From NCBI RefSeq assembly GCF_000236685.1, contig NC_016633.1, positions 1,798,001-1,862,000 on the forward strand: a stretch of 64,000 nt of DNA, read 5' to 3'. Within the stretch, counting starts at the first letter, position 1; the number at the start of each line of letters is the position of its first letter. Positions 53,737 through 63,102 of this stretch are shown here, piece by piece. The notes beneath the pieces were generated by a model, which worked only from the letters and a program-made list of their open reading frames with translations, did no database searches and had not been told where the DNA came from. The translations under genes were made by a program, and so were the position numbers. The DNA is from Sphaerochaeta pleomorpha str. Grapes. Its GTDB lineage: Bacteria > Spirochaetota > Spirochaetia > Sphaerochaetales > Sphaerochaetaceae.

Positions 53737-54672
53737 ATGGCAAACCATACACAGGACAATTTATCGGAACTCAAGTTACGGCCACCGTTGAAAACAAGAA
53801 TCAAGAAACAGAAATACCTGTTGCTTATGCTTCTGCCTGGCCTTGTGTATTATGCAATATTCAAATACATCCCCCTGTTGGGACTTGGGCTTTCTTTTAC
53901 CGATTATGGATTCCGGGCGAAAATATCCTTTGTCGGGTTGGACAATTTCAGACGCTTGCTTTCTTCCAGCATTTTCTGGAACGCCTTTAAAAACACTATG
54001 ATTATCAGCCTGGCTAACATTGTATTCTATTTCCCTGCACCCATTATCGTGGCTTTGCTGGTCAATGAACTGAAAAGCACGAAAGCAAAACGCCTTATCC
54101 AGTTTTTGATTTACATACCTTATTTTTTCTCCTGGGTTGTTGTAGGAAGCATTTTTGTGAACCTGCTTTCCCCTTCTTCCGGGCTCATCAACAATATCAT
54201 CACAAAGTTTGGGGGAAAGCCTGTTTACTTTATGGCCAGCGCTCATCATTTCCGCTCAATCCTGGTCTCCTCCTATATCTGGAGGCAAATGGGATACGGG
54301 GCTGTCATTTATATTGCTGCCCTGACTACGATTCCTCCCGAGCTCTACGAAGCGGCGACCATTGACGGTGCAGGGCACTGGGGAAAACTGCTATATGTCA
54401 CGCTTCCCAGCATCCGAACCACGATTGTCACCATGTTACTGCTTAACCTGTCACACGTACTGATGATCTTCGAACAAGTCCTTGTCATGTATAATGCTGC
54501 CGTTTATGATGTTGCAGATGTCCTGCAAACCTATGTGTTCAGGGAAGGCCTTCTGGCAGGGGATATCGGCTACTCTATTGCCGTCGGAATGTTTACCTCC
54601 CTTATCAGCTTGGTCCTGGTCATGTCGACCAACAAGGCAAGCAGCAAGTTCCTCGACGAACCAATTCTATAG
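53737..54672 (+). CDS. ABC transporter permease (LplB type)
   Basis: This 311-residue inner-membrane protein has six spans (LLLMLLPGLVYYAIFKYIPL first) and the EAA loop YEAATIDGAGHWGKLLYVTL. The N-terminal half, with FTDYGFRAKISFVGLDNFRR, is typical of LplB/YtcP permeases that accept large oligosaccharides. Works with the gene 11 nt downstream. Confidence 0.92.
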   Translation: MANHTQDNLSELKLRPPLKTRIKKQKYLLLMLLPGLVYYAIFKYIPLLGLGLSFTDYGFRAKISFVGLDNFRRLLSSSIFWNAFKNTMIISLANIVFYFPAPIIVALLVNELKSTKAKRLIQFLIYIPYFFSWVVVGSIFVNLLSPSSGLINNIITKFGGKPVYFMASAHHFRSILVSSYIWRQMGYGAVIYIAALTTIPPELYEAATIDGAGHWGKLLYVTLPSIRTTIVTMLLLNLSHVLMIFEQVLVMYNAAVYDVADVLQTYVFREGLLAGDIGYSIAVGMFTSLISLVLVMSTNKASSKFLDEPIL

Positions 54673-54683
54673 GAGAAAGGAAT

Positions 54684-55550
54684 ATGAAAAAGACACAGGC
54701 AATACAAGAATCTTCAGGCAGAAAAATCTTCTTATTCTTGAACTGGGTAATTCTGGGCATCATTTGTTTGATTTTCATCATTCCTATCTGGAACGTGTTG
54801 ATTACATCCTTTGCCACAGATATTGAGGTTATGGGAAATGACTATCTGCTTGTTCCCCATTCCTTCACCCTCAATAATTATTTCAGGGTCTTCAACAGCG
54901 GCTACATGGGGGCCTTCAAGAACTCCCTCTTTGTTGCCATCCTAGGGACCCTGCTTTCCATGTTCATCACGGTTCCCATGGGGTTTGCCCTTGCCCAGAA
55001 ACAGTTGATGGGACGAAGCCTCATCATGAAAATCATAGTATTTACCATGATTTTCGATGCAGGGATTATGCCCTTCTATATCGTGGTAAAATCCTTGGGC
55101 TTGATAAACAGCATGGCCGCTATCATCCTCCCCATGGCTGTCTCGACATTCAATTTGATAATTATCAAGAACTTCATGATGGGAATCCCCGAATCGCTTA
55201 TAGAATCGGCAACCCTGGATGGGTGCAATGACATGGGAATCCTTGTGAGAATCGTGGTTCCTCTATCTGTATCGATTATCTCTGCCATCACCCTGTTCTA
55301 TTTCGTCAGTTACTGGAACCGGTATTTTGAGGTAATCATGTTCATAAATGATAGCAGGAAGTATACCTTGCAGGTTGTGCTGCGAGGCTTGATGTTTGAA
55401 TCTGACGATTCCCTCGGGGGTGGTTCCTATGTCTACAACAACTTGAAAATGGCAGTCATGGTTCTGGGGATGTTGCCTGTCTTGGTTATCTATCCTTTTG
55501 TCCAAAGGCATTTTGTCTCAGGTCTAATAGTCGGCGGAGTCAAAGGTTGA
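54684..55550 (+). CDS. ABC transporter permease (LplC type)
   Basis: A 288-residue membrane protein with six spans and the EAA loop ESATLDGCNDMGILVRIVVP. The C-terminus VQRHFVSGLIVGGVKG is that of LplC/YtcP carbohydrate permeases. GGAGAAAGGAAT precedes its ATG. It is the last gene of the AraC-box operon; no ATPase gene is present, as for the other sugar operon. Confidence 0.92.
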   Translation: MKKTQAIQESSGRKIFLFLNWVILGIICLIFIIPIWNVLITSFATDIEVMGNDYLLVPHSFTLNNYFRVFNSGYMGAFKNSLFVAILGTLLSMFITVPMGFALAQKQLMGRSLIMKIIVFTMIFDAGIMPFYIVVKSLGLINSMAAIILPMAVSTFNLIIIKNFMMGIPESLIESATLDGCNDMGILVRIVVPLSVSIISAITLFYFVSYWNRYFEVIMFINDSRKYTLQVVLRGLMFESDDSLGGGSYVYNNLKMAVMVLGMLPVLVIYPFVQRHFVSGLIVGGVKG

Positions 55551-55781
55551 TCTAGATTATCCACAGTTCAATCAGAAGAACCCGTTCTATCAGAAAGGAA
55601 AAGCGCAGGCGATTCTCCTCTTGCAGGAAGATTTTCAGATAACCAGGAACCATCCATGCTCCTTTGCCGCTTCTTTTCCAGAACGCAAAGGAGCATCTGC
55701 AATAGAGTAGAAGCTCTTTTCAAAGAAGGCCCCTGGGATTTTTCCATCGGTTTTGGGCAAAAAGGACAACACCTGCTTTGG
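55551..55781. other. 230-bp gap before the second YjdF-like gene
   Basis: No gene or terminator-like hairpin of good quality was seen. The left edge of the long repeat is at about 55823, inside the gene. Confidence 0.4.
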
Positions 55782-56618
55782 CTATTCTGTATCCCCTGCA
55801 GCATCAGCATCTTTGTTTTCTTCCTCCTCCACTGCCAACGTCGGAATGAATCGCGTTACAAATGCATGGGGGTTTCTCTTCTTGGCAAAGAAATACCCTA
55901 CAAAGGAGAATACCAAAGCCCCCAGGAAGTTGACGAACAAGTCCTTCATCGTGTCATACAGGCCTATATCCAGATAACCACCCAGAGCCAGGTCCTTTCC
56001 ATTCACGGTCACAGAGACGACAGGCCCCAAGGCAACTACTTGCTGGGTGTGGGTAGGGTCAAGGGCAACCGAACGAATAGTATGCAGCAGGGTGTCTTTT
56101 TGCATATCCGTCCCAAAGACTAAATCCATGAAACACTCGAAGAACTCCCAGACAACCCCGATCGTCATGGAGAAACAGAAGGCCACGATGACCACGAACA
56201 ACGGGGACAGCTTGAAAGTGAACGTCTCGTTCCTGTTGAGGATGTCTACCAGGGAAAATCCGATTGCCGCTGCCAGAAACCCGTTTGCGGTATGGAGCAT
56301 GGTATCCCAGAAAGGAAAGCCCACATAGTAGGAGCGCATCTCCCCTAGTATCTCGGCTGCGAAGATAAAGAAAAGTATGATATTTTCCAAAGTGTCGGGA
56401 ATATCGATACGGGTATTGGTCTCGATCATACTGGGAATGGTAAACAAAACCAGCGTCAGGACGCAGAGAAACACATTCTCATAGTTCCGGTTGAAAACCT
56501 GGGCGACCAAGATCAAGAGAACAAGGGCCCGTAACAGGTAATGGACGATCATGGCAGAGTTCCGCTCTCTTATCATTTGTTTGAACGGAAGCGTGCGGGG
56601 ACGTTTCAATTTCTTCAT
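55782..56618 (-). CDS. YjdF/DUF2238-like integral membrane protein, copy 2
   Basis: This 278-residue protein is almost identical to copy 1 at 33867 over the membrane region, with changes such as VGFPFWDTMLHTANGFLAAA for VAFPFWDTMLHTTNGFLAAA. It ends with a different tail (EEEENKDADAAGDTE), where copy 1 has another 20 or so residues. The start MKKLKRPRTLPF at 56618 is chosen by comparison with copy 1. The spans and the D-x-x-x-H motif are the same. Function unknown. Confidence 0.75.
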   Translation of the reverse strand: MKKLKRPRTLPFKQMIRERNSAMIVHYLLRALVLLILVAQVFNRNYENVFLCVLTLVLFTIPSMIETNTRIDIPDTLENIILFFIFAAEILGEMRSYYVGFPFWDTMLHTANGFLAAAIGFSLVDILNRNETFTFKLSPLFVVIVAFCFSMTIGVVWEFFECFMDLVFGTDMQKDTLLHTIRSVALDPTHTQQVVALGPVVSVTVNGKDLALGGYLDIGLYDTMKDLFVNFLGALVFSFVGYFFAKKRNPHAFVTRFIPTLAVEEEENKDADAAGDTE

Positions 56619-56644
56619 GGCAATACCTTTGTTTCGATTGTGCA
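55823..56644. repeat. Long direct repeat, copy 2 (YjdF-like gene)
   Basis: This is the partner of 33962-34783, in the same orientation and with no length difference between the copies. Recombination between them would delete or amplify the 22 kb that contain the two sugar-uptake loci. Confidence 0.9.
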
Positions 56645-57098
56645 GTGCAAGGGAAAGACAGTCAAGGAGAAATAGCATACGAGTAGGTACCTACTATCTC
56701 TCGCCAATGGCTATATAGTACGTCTTCTGCCTTCATTATAACCATACAATCTCTTTTCTTTTAGGCAGGGATAAAAAAACACCATTGGATCGAAGCTCCA
56801 AATCCAATGGATTTTCACCATGCCGTGGCAATGCCAATTTCAGAGAAGCTACCTCCAAGCTACCTACAGGTTATACCCAATACAAAGAACATCAACAGCC
56901 TTTACATTCCATACTGTAAAACAGCTTAGCAAGTCGTTATTGGATGGGAAACTACCAAAGTCCTCCATAGTCCGCAAGGACCTTTCAGGTTGCAGGCTTT
57001 CTTCAACAAAGAAATCAATTCAAGCAAAGCAGGAAACCGAATTGAAAGCCTCTACAGGAATTTTCTTTTTACCCGTTTTCATACTACCCGGCAAGGAA
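56645..57098. other. About 450 bp without a supported gene
   Basis: A 96-codon plus-strand open stretch (56820-57110) runs antisense into the TRAP gene and has no ribosome site or motif. No other feature was recognised. Confidence 0.45.
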
Positions 57099-59009
57099 TC
57101 AACCCGCTAGTGCGGTTACCGTTTTTTTCCTCTTTGCCTGTATCTTGCGTACCGAATAAATAACCAGGAAACACAATGAAGCTAGCAACGAGGCTCCCTG
57201 ATTTGGGGTAATCGCTACACAGGCAATAGCAAAATATGCCAATCGTTCAAAGATTGAAATCCGTTCTTCCACGATACCTTGCAGACAGATTGCAACTGAC
57301 ATTGCAACCACCACAGCTGAAATCAAGGTAACCAAGGTCGTGAAATCGAACCCGATAGACAGGTATTCGGGATTGAACGCAAACGCAAAGGGAAGTATGA
57401 AACCGGTAATACCCAACGAAAAAGCCTTCCAACTCACTTTCATGGGATTCTCTTCCGCTATTCCTGAGGCAGCATAGGAAGCAACGGCTACAGGGGGCGT
57501 AATTGCTGAGATAGAAGCGAAATACAGTAAAAACAGATGTGCTGATAAAAGCGGCAGGCCCAGCTTGACAAGTGCAGGGGCAATAGCCGTTGCACAGACA
57601 ATATAAGCGGCAGTCGTAGGAAGTCCCATTCCGAGAATTGCGCAGACAATCATCGAAAGTACTAATGAGATGGCCAAAGAACTGTTACCCATTTGCACAA
57701 TGAAATTGGAGAACTTCAAACCAAGGCCAGTCAAGGAGAATATCCCCACCACGATACCTGAAGTTGCACAGGCGCTGAGAACAGTACAAAGGGATTTGCC
57801 TGCACCAACGGCACCTTTGAGAACCCCCTGGCCAGTCAAGCGTTCTTTGGAGTCAAGCAACCCACAAATGATAATAGTCAAGGTAGAATAAATGGCTGCT
57901 GTCATTGGGGTAGTCTTGAACCCAAGCAAAAGGACCAGCAGTACGATAACAGGAATAAACAGTTTCATACCCCTAGCTAAAGAATCTTTCAAATCAGGGA
58001 GATCAGCGGCATCCAAGCCTTTCAACTGATAGCGGACCGCTTCCAAATCCACCATCTTAAACAGACAGATATAATACATCATCGCAGGAATCACTGCGCC
58101 AATGCATACCGTCGCATAGGGAATACCGGCAACATCGGCAAGGACGAAAGCTGCAGCTCCCATGATCGGAGGCATAATCTGACCACCTGTGGAAGCGACA
58201 GCCTCGATAGCACCGGCAGTTGCCTTTGGATACCCGTTGCGTTTCATCAAAGGAATCGTGAAAGCCCCGGTACTTACGACATTTGCAACACAACTACCGG
58301 AGATAGTCCCGAACAAGGCACTAGCGATTACCGCCATCTTGGCGGGGCCCCCACGTTTTTTGCCTGCAAGGGCGATTGCGATATTCTGGAATATGACATC
58401 GGCTCCCGATGCGTTGAGGTACGCTGCAAACATGAGAAACAAATATACATTCGAGGCACTGGTTCCTGTAGGGACACCATAAATACCCCTGTCACTAAAA
58501 AGAGCCAACACTATCCGATGCAAAGAATATCCTCTATTGCCGAACAAACCCGGAATTGAGTTTCCTACAAGCGCATATATGACAGCCAATATCGCAATGA
58601 TGGGAAGAATGATCCCAAGTACCCGACGAGAGGCTTCCAGGACAATCAGAGACAGAATCAGTCCAAAATAGAAAATTTCATCAGTGATTATGTTATTCTG
58701 CATATTCTGAGAATATTCTTGGAAATTCAAAATTACATATAGGCTGATTATCAGAACCATTGCAATGATAATCCAATCGATAATGCGGCAAAGCGCCACC
58801 AGAGAGGTTTTGCCTCTTGCCCCATGGACATCCAAAGGATAATAAAGAAAAACCAAAATCAGGCCAATCATTACATGGTAGGCATAAAACTGGATGCTAG
58901 GCAGCGTAAAAACAGTATAATTGCCAACATGAAGAGCTATGGCAAATAGCGATACAAAAAGGATTAAGGCTGATATCATACCCTGATATTTTGATTCTGT
59001 ATGTTTCAT
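57099..59009 (-). CDS. TRAP transporter fused permease (DctQM, TAXI type)
   Basis: This 636-residue membrane protein has about 16-18 spans. An N-terminal four-helix DctQ-like part (residues about 1-170) is joined to the twelve-helix DctM core. Conserved DctM segments are LFGTISGSCVANVVSTGAFT, EAVASTGGQIMPPIMGAAAF and ILGMGLPTTAAYIVCATAIA. It imports an organic acid using a sodium or proton gradient, fed by the TAXI binding protein upstream. A hairpin at 59049-59082 lies between the two genes. Confidence 0.93.
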   Translation of the reverse strand: MKHTESKYQGMISALILFVSLFAIALHVGNYTVFTLPSIQFYAYHVMIGLILVFLYYPLDVHGARGKTSLVALCRIIDWIIIAMVLIISLYVILNFQEYSQNMQNNIITDEIFYFGLILSLIVLEASRRVLGIILPIIAILAVIYALVGNSIPGLFGNRGYSLHRIVLALFSDRGIYGVPTGTSASNVYLFLMFAAYLNASGADVIFQNIAIALAGKKRGGPAKMAVIASALFGTISGSCVANVVSTGAFTIPLMKRNGYPKATAGAIEAVASTGGQIMPPIMGAAAFVLADVAGIPYATVCIGAVIPAMMYYICLFKMVDLEAVRYQLKGLDAADLPDLKDSLARGMKLFIPVIVLLVLLLGFKTTPMTAAIYSTLTIIICGLLDSKERLTGQGVLKGAVGAGKSLCTVLSACATSGIVVGIFSLTGLGLKFSNFIVQMGNSSLAISLVLSMIVCAILGMGLPTTAAYIVCATAIAPALVKLGLPLLSAHLFLLYFASISAITPPVAVASYAASGIAEENPMKVSWKAFSLGITGFILPFAFAFNPEYLSIGFDFTTLVTLISAVVVAMSVAICLQGIVEERISIFERLAYFAIACVAITPNQGASLLASLCFLVIYSVRKIQAKRKKTVTALAG

Positions 59010-59048
59010 GTGGAGTACTCCTCTACGGTGGCAATACGTTTTAAATAA

Positions 59049-59082
59049 CCCTGTTTTTCCCTAGACTTAGGAAAAAACAGGG
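59049..59082 (-). terminator. Hairpin between the TAXI binding protein and the TRAP permease
   Basis: CCCTGTTTTTCC and its complement GGAAAAAACAGGG form an 11-12-bp stem with a 9-nt loop, 17 nt after the binding-protein gene. It may be a partial terminator or stabiliser giving more binding protein than permease. Confidence 0.65.
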
Positions 59083-59098
59083 CTTACGGGGAAAAAAA

Positions 59099-60100
59099 TC
59101 AGGGGTTCAAACGAGCGGGAACATCGATACCTTGTTCCTTCAGATATTTGACTACTCCCGGATGCAAAGGAATATTGAAATTCAAGGAATTATCGGAAGT
59201 ACAATACTTCAGGCTCTTGTGTACAGCGAGCAAATCGGGATTATGCTCATAGATAGTCTTGGCAATAAGATATGCATCATCATCAGAAAGGTCTGAAGAA
59301 CAAACTAGCATATTCCATTCAGAGACAGTCGGAACATCTGCTATGGCACCTGAATAAGAACCCTTGGGCATAGTGGAAGCCGTATAGAACGGGAAGGCTT
59401 CTGAAAGGAACTTCTGCTCATCTACGGTCAAGCCTATAAAACGCAGGGTCTTGGTAGCCTCCAATTCGGTAATTGCTGCAAACGGGGGATAAGAAAACAA
59501 TACGGCAACATCAACTTGTCCCTGGGATACAGCCGAAGCCGTTGCCCCATGTCCATCATTGAAAATCGAGGAAGGCTCTATGCCCATTTTCCCAAAGGCC
59601 TCCCGAAGGACGCCATCCATTGCAGCCCCCTTTGAACCAAGCCCGATGATTTTCCCAGTGAAATCGGAAATACTGTGAATACCGCTACTGGCAAGGGCAT
59701 ACATAGTCATGTAGGAAGGATACAGAGGAACCAATCCCCTCACCTTCGTCATGGGTTTGCCATTCGTCCATTTTGCTGTGCCATCCAAACCTGCACTGAG
59801 TGCAGAAGTCATCGCAAAACCAATCTCTGCATCACCATTCTCGATCATTGCAAGATTCGCAGCTGACCCACCGGTTTCCTCGGAAGTGAATACATACTTT
59901 TGGGGCAATGCATTGTTCAGGATTGTGGCAATACCACCCCCTATCAAATAGAAATTCCCGCCATTTGAACTGGTTCCTATGGAATACCTCTTTGGGGAAG
60001 ACGAAGCGCTTCCTGTTGTAGAACCATCTTTCTGCCCTTGACAGGGTGCCAGGAACAAAACAAAGACCAGGATGCCCAATACGCAAAACGCTTTTTTCAT
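59099..60100 (-). CDS. TAXI-family TRAP solute-binding protein
   Basis: The 333-residue precursor has a lipoprotein-like signal (FCVLGILVFVLFLAPC). The mature part starts YSIGTSSNGGNFYLIGGGIA and continues EETGGSAANLAMIENGDAEI, the substrate-site blocks of TAXI proteins, and later IIGLGSKGAAMDGVLREAFG. Ligand not known; glutamate-like or other organic acids are typical. Confidence 0.92.
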   Translation of the reverse strand: MKKAFCVLGILVFVLFLAPCQGQKDGSTTGSASSSPKRYSIGTSSNGGNFYLIGGGIATILNNALPQKYVFTSEETGGSAANLAMIENGDAEIGFAMTSALSAGLDGTAKWTNGKPMTKVRGLVPLYPSYMTMYALASSGIHSISDFTGKIIGLGSKGAAMDGVLREAFGKMGIEPSSIFNDGHGATASAVSQGQVDVAVLFSYPPFAAITELEATKTLRFIGLTVDEQKFLSEAFPFYTASTMPKGSYSGAIADVPTVSEWNMLVCSSDLSDDDAYLIAKTIYEHNPDLLAVHKSLKYCTSDNSLNFNIPLHPGVVKYLKEQGIDVPARLNP

Positions 60101-60149
60101 GGTAGTCTCCTCATAACATTTTTAGCCAACCAAATTGGCTTCATTTTCA

Positions 60150-60548
60150 TTACACAGAAAGCATAAATATCCTGAGGGAACGAAAGGCCTTACCCCCCCG
60201 GAATCCTCCACCGAAAACATGACCCCCTGCAGAGGCTGCGGCAACATGAATATGCACAAACAACGGACTATCCTTGTCTGGGTACATTGCCGCCAATTCA
60301 GTATCGACACACCCCCATTCCATGACTTCTCCCGTAAACCCAACAATCTCGCAAGAAGAATGAAACGGGATCTCCACACAACGAAGCGGCAGATCATTTT
60401 CCACAGGAGCTGCAACCCTGATATTCTTTGCCGAGCCAATGGCTCCGATGATATATACCGACGTCAATTTATGATCTGCAAGGAAATCGAGAATGCAACC
60501 CATAATATCAGCCCCGGCAGGAACAACCAATTGAAACAAGTTCTCCAT
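60150..60548 (-). CDS. PPC/DUF296-domain protein
   Basis: This 132-residue protein consists of one PPC (plants and prokaryotes conserved) domain: LVVPAGADIMGCILDFLADH, YIIGAIGSAKNIRV, then FVHIHVAAASAGGHVFGGGF, where the H-x-H and G-G-H are the metal-binding-like signature. The bacterial members are usually small trimeric proteins of unknown function. It lies in the organic-acid operon, 2 nt behind the oxidoreductase. Confidence 0.85.
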   Translation of the reverse strand: MENLFQLVVPAGADIMGCILDFLADHKLTSVYIIGAIGSAKNIRVAAPVENDLPLRCVEIPFHSSCEIVGFTGEVMEWGCVDTELAAMYPDKDSPLFVHIHVAAASAGGHVFGGGFRGGKAFRSLRIFMLSV

Positions 60549-60550
60549 TT

Positions 60551-61915
60551 CTAGGACCTCCCTACATGTTTTAGCGCTTGGCTGGCAGCAATAAGGATAG
60601 GATCATAGACAGGAGCTACCGGTGGGGCATACACCAAATCCAAATCGTTGACCTGCGATACCGTCATACCGGCGGTAATGCAGGCAACCAGGACATTGAT
60701 CCTTCCTGCAATCGATTCACTGCCATACCCTTGGGCCCCAAGCAATCTGCCGCTTGTCCCATCGAATACTATATTAAGGGTGTTAGGCTCCCCGCCTGGA
60801 TAATAGGAAGCCTTGTCATTCTTGGTAATGACTGACTCCATTGCATCATACCCTGCAGTTTTCGCCTCGTTGAGGGAAAGCCCCGTTGCCGCAATATACA
60901 GATCGAAAACTTTCGTAACCATAGAACCAAGCACCCCAGCAAAGGAATCCTTTTCGCCACCAATAACACTTCCGGCAACCTTCCCCATCTTGTTTGCAGT
61001 AGTCCCAAGGGGTATATGGACAGGTTTCCCAGTTATGATATGTCTCATCTGGGCACAATCCCCACAAGCCCATATAGCACTGTCGCTAGTCTGCATATGG
61101 TCATCAACGACAATACTGTCTTTGATTCCCAGTTCCAATCCTGCGGCCCTTGCAAGGGCAGTCGCAGGGTGAACGCCGACGGACAAGACAACGAGATCGG
61201 CCTTGACTTGAGTACCATCAACAGACTCTACAGCCCCAGCCACTCCGTTACTACTCAGAATTCGTGCAATCTTTGCATTAAGATGGACAGTAACCCCATG
61301 GGCATCCAAAGTCTCCTGTACCTTCCTGGAAAATGATTGAGGAAGGAAAGGAAGCAACCTGTCCATAGCTTCAAAGAGCGTTACATGCACACCAGCCTGG
61401 GTCAATTCTTCCGCTAGTTCCAAACCGATGAAGCCACCCCCCACCAAAACTGCTCTTTGGGTATCGTGCACATACCCTTTGAGCAAAATGCCATCTTCGA
61501 CTGTCCGAAGAAAAACAACCCTAGGGATATCTATCCCTTCTATAGCAGGCCTCACAGGAACTGCACCGGTTGCGATTACCAATATTTCATAAGGTGCAAC
61601 CAACATTGCACCTGTTTTCATATTCTGTACAGTTACCTGCTTATTCTCCCGGTCTATTGACAACACTTCATGGTGGATATGGACAGAAATCCCCCGCTTG
61701 TCTTGCATTTCTTCAACGGAAAAAGATACAAGTTGTTCGGGTTTCTCAATCAGGCCACCAACAAAATAAGGAAGACCACAGGCACCATAACTGATGTACC
61801 CGGATTTCTCGAACACCGTTATTTGCAAGTCTTGATCAAGACGCTTTGCCTTGGAAGCTGCACTCAAACCGGCTGCAGTGCCCCCGATTACTACCATACG
61901 TCGTGGTTTTGCCAT
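60551..61915 (-). CDS. CoA-disulfide reductase/NADH oxidase-like flavoprotein
   Basis: This 454-residue FAD-dependent oxidoreductase has the FAD fold VVIGGTAAGLSAASKAKRL, a single redox Cys in YISYGACGLPYFVGG (as in CoADR and Nox), the NAD fold VLVGGGFIGLELAEEL, the FAD-ribityl Asp in IWACGDCAQMRHI, and a C-terminal dimerisation domain. It has no rhodanese domain. In this operon it may recycle NADH or a CoA disulfide. Substrate not certain. Confidence 0.88.
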   Translation of the reverse strand: MAKPRRMVVIGGTAAGLSAASKAKRLDQDLQITVFEKSGYISYGACGLPYFVGGLIEKPEQLVSFSVEEMQDKRGISVHIHHEVLSIDRENKQVTVQNMKTGAMLVAPYEILVIATGAVPVRPAIEGIDIPRVVFLRTVEDGILLKGYVHDTQRAVLVGGGFIGLELAEELTQAGVHVTLFEAMDRLLPFLPQSFSRKVQETLDAHGVTVHLNAKIARILSSNGVAGAVESVDGTQVKADLVVLSVGVHPATALARAAGLELGIKDSIVVDDHMQTSDSAIWACGDCAQMRHIITGKPVHIPLGTTANKMGKVAGSVIGGEKDSFAGVLGSMVTKVFDLYIAATGLSLNEAKTAGYDAMESVITKNDKASYYPGGEPNTLNIVFDGTSGRLLGAQGYGSESIAGRINVLVACITAGMTVSQVNDLDLVYAPPVAPVYDPILIAASQALKHVGRS

Positions 61916-61929
61916 GATTGAGACCCCTT

Positions 61930-62850
61930 TTAGTAGCGTTTGACACCGTATTTGTCAATTACACCCATTTCACCCAGCATCTGTTCCAACTCATCCCTAT
62001 GATGCCCGGAATACTCTTGGTACGGTTTACGCAAATGACCACCTGGCAAACCAAGTATTTCCAAAGCAGACTTGATAACGATTGGGTTGGAGAAAGTATA
62101 GAGTTGCTGGAGAAGGGGGAACCATTTGAAGTATTCCTTGCGGGATGACTCTATAATTTCCATATCAGTCCAAGGCCTTGAATAAAATGCAACTTCCTCA
62201 GGAATAATATTCCCTCCGATATTTGCTGTGCCGGTTCCCCCTACGGCCAAAGTCGGCAGTACAATCGAATATTTGGGATAGTCGCAACACATAATCTTTA
62301 TTTTACCCGCACACAACCTCTGGACCTGTACCAGCTGTTCAACAGAAGGCATTGCTTCCTTGTCCACCACAAAATGGGGATGTCGATCAGACAATTTCTT
62401 AATGGTCTCAGGGGTAACCAAGACACCCAGACGGGAGGGGTTATTATAAATCCCGCAAGGAATGCCAATCGACCCCATGCAGGCATCGAAATGGGCAAAC
62501 ACCGCAGTCTGAGGGATCAACACATACGGAGGAACAGTGAAAACGACTCCATCGGCACCTTCCTTTTCACAATACTGTGCAAATTCAATGCTTTGCTCAG
62601 TAGTGAAAGAAGCGGCACTAAAGAATACGGGAATCCTTCCCTGGGTCATCTGTATCACTTCATGAACAATTTTCTTCTTTTCCTCAAGACTCAGAAGCGT
62701 GACTTCCCCTGCAGATCCCAATACAAACAACTGGGAAGTCCCATATTTAATCTGTCGATCGATCAATGTAGAAAAACCATCATAATCAATGGCATTGTCT
62801 GCCGTAAAGGGGGTTGGCATTGCAACAAATGAACCTGATAAACATATCAT
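61930..62850 (-). CDS. DHDPS/NAL-family aldolase
   Basis: This 306-residue TIM-barrel class I aldolase/lyase makes or breaks a bond to pyruvate. Visible are the GTTGE-like loop VLGSAGEVTLLSLEEKKKI, the Tyr-containing CGIYNNPSRLGVLVTPETIK, and the Schiff-base Lys in HFVVDKEAMPSVEQL. It is the first gene of a five-gene TRAP operon, so a catabolic role on the imported acid is more likely than lysine synthesis. The ATG follows GAGGAGCGAAAAT. Confidence 0.88.
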   Translation of the reverse strand: MICLSGSFVAMPTPFTADNAIDYDGFSTLIDRQIKYGTSQLFVLGSAGEVTLLSLEEKKKIVHEVIQMTQGRIPVFFSAASFTTEQSIEFAQYCEKEGADGVVFTVPPYVLIPQTAVFAHFDACMGSIGIPCGIYNNPSRLGVLVTPETIKKLSDRHPHFVVDKEAMPSVEQLVQVQRLCAGKIKIMCCDYPKYSIVLPTLAVGGTGTANIGGNIIPEEVAFYSRPWTDMEIIESSRKEYFKWFPLLQQLYTFSNPIVIKSALEILGLPGGHLRKPYQEYSGHHRDELEQMLGEMGVIDKYGVKRY

Positions 62851-62949
62851 ACTATTTTCGCTCCTCTCATCTCTAGAATGAATCTATTACCTACTTGTGC
62901 TTAGTACTGTATCGATGATTTTGATTGCCTGCGACATACTTCGATACTG

Positions 62950-62965
62950 TGTAACGTATGTTACA
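62950..62965. promoter_or_regulatory. Dyad operator candidate before the TRAP operon
   Basis: TGTAAC-GTAT-GTTACA is a perfect 6+6 bp dyad about 100 bp before the DHDPS-family gene. The shape would suit a GntR-type or similar dimeric regulator. No regulator gene is adjacent in the window. Confidence 0.5.
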
Positions 62966-62974
62966 AAAAAAGAA

Positions 62975-62999
62975 TTCCCCCAAGGGTGCCTTGGGGGAA
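62975..62999 (-). terminator. Intrinsic terminator of the CyuA/UPF0597 gene
   Basis: TTCCCCCAAGG pairs perfectly with CCTTGGGGGAA around a 3-nt loop. On the minus strand a T-run (complement of 62966-62972) follows directly, so the leftward gene at 63103 ends here. Confidence 0.9.
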
Positions 63000-63102
63000 A
63001 ATAAAATATAAAATCATTGTCTATCTTCTTACATAAACACATAATAGCTATGCATATACAGAATTTTCCACCCAAAAACCGTACGATGAAAAGGTCTCCG
63101 GT

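Noticed and set aside
56820-57110. 96-codon plus frame upstream of the TRAP operon end
   Set aside because: No ribosome site or motif; runs antisense into the TRAP gene.
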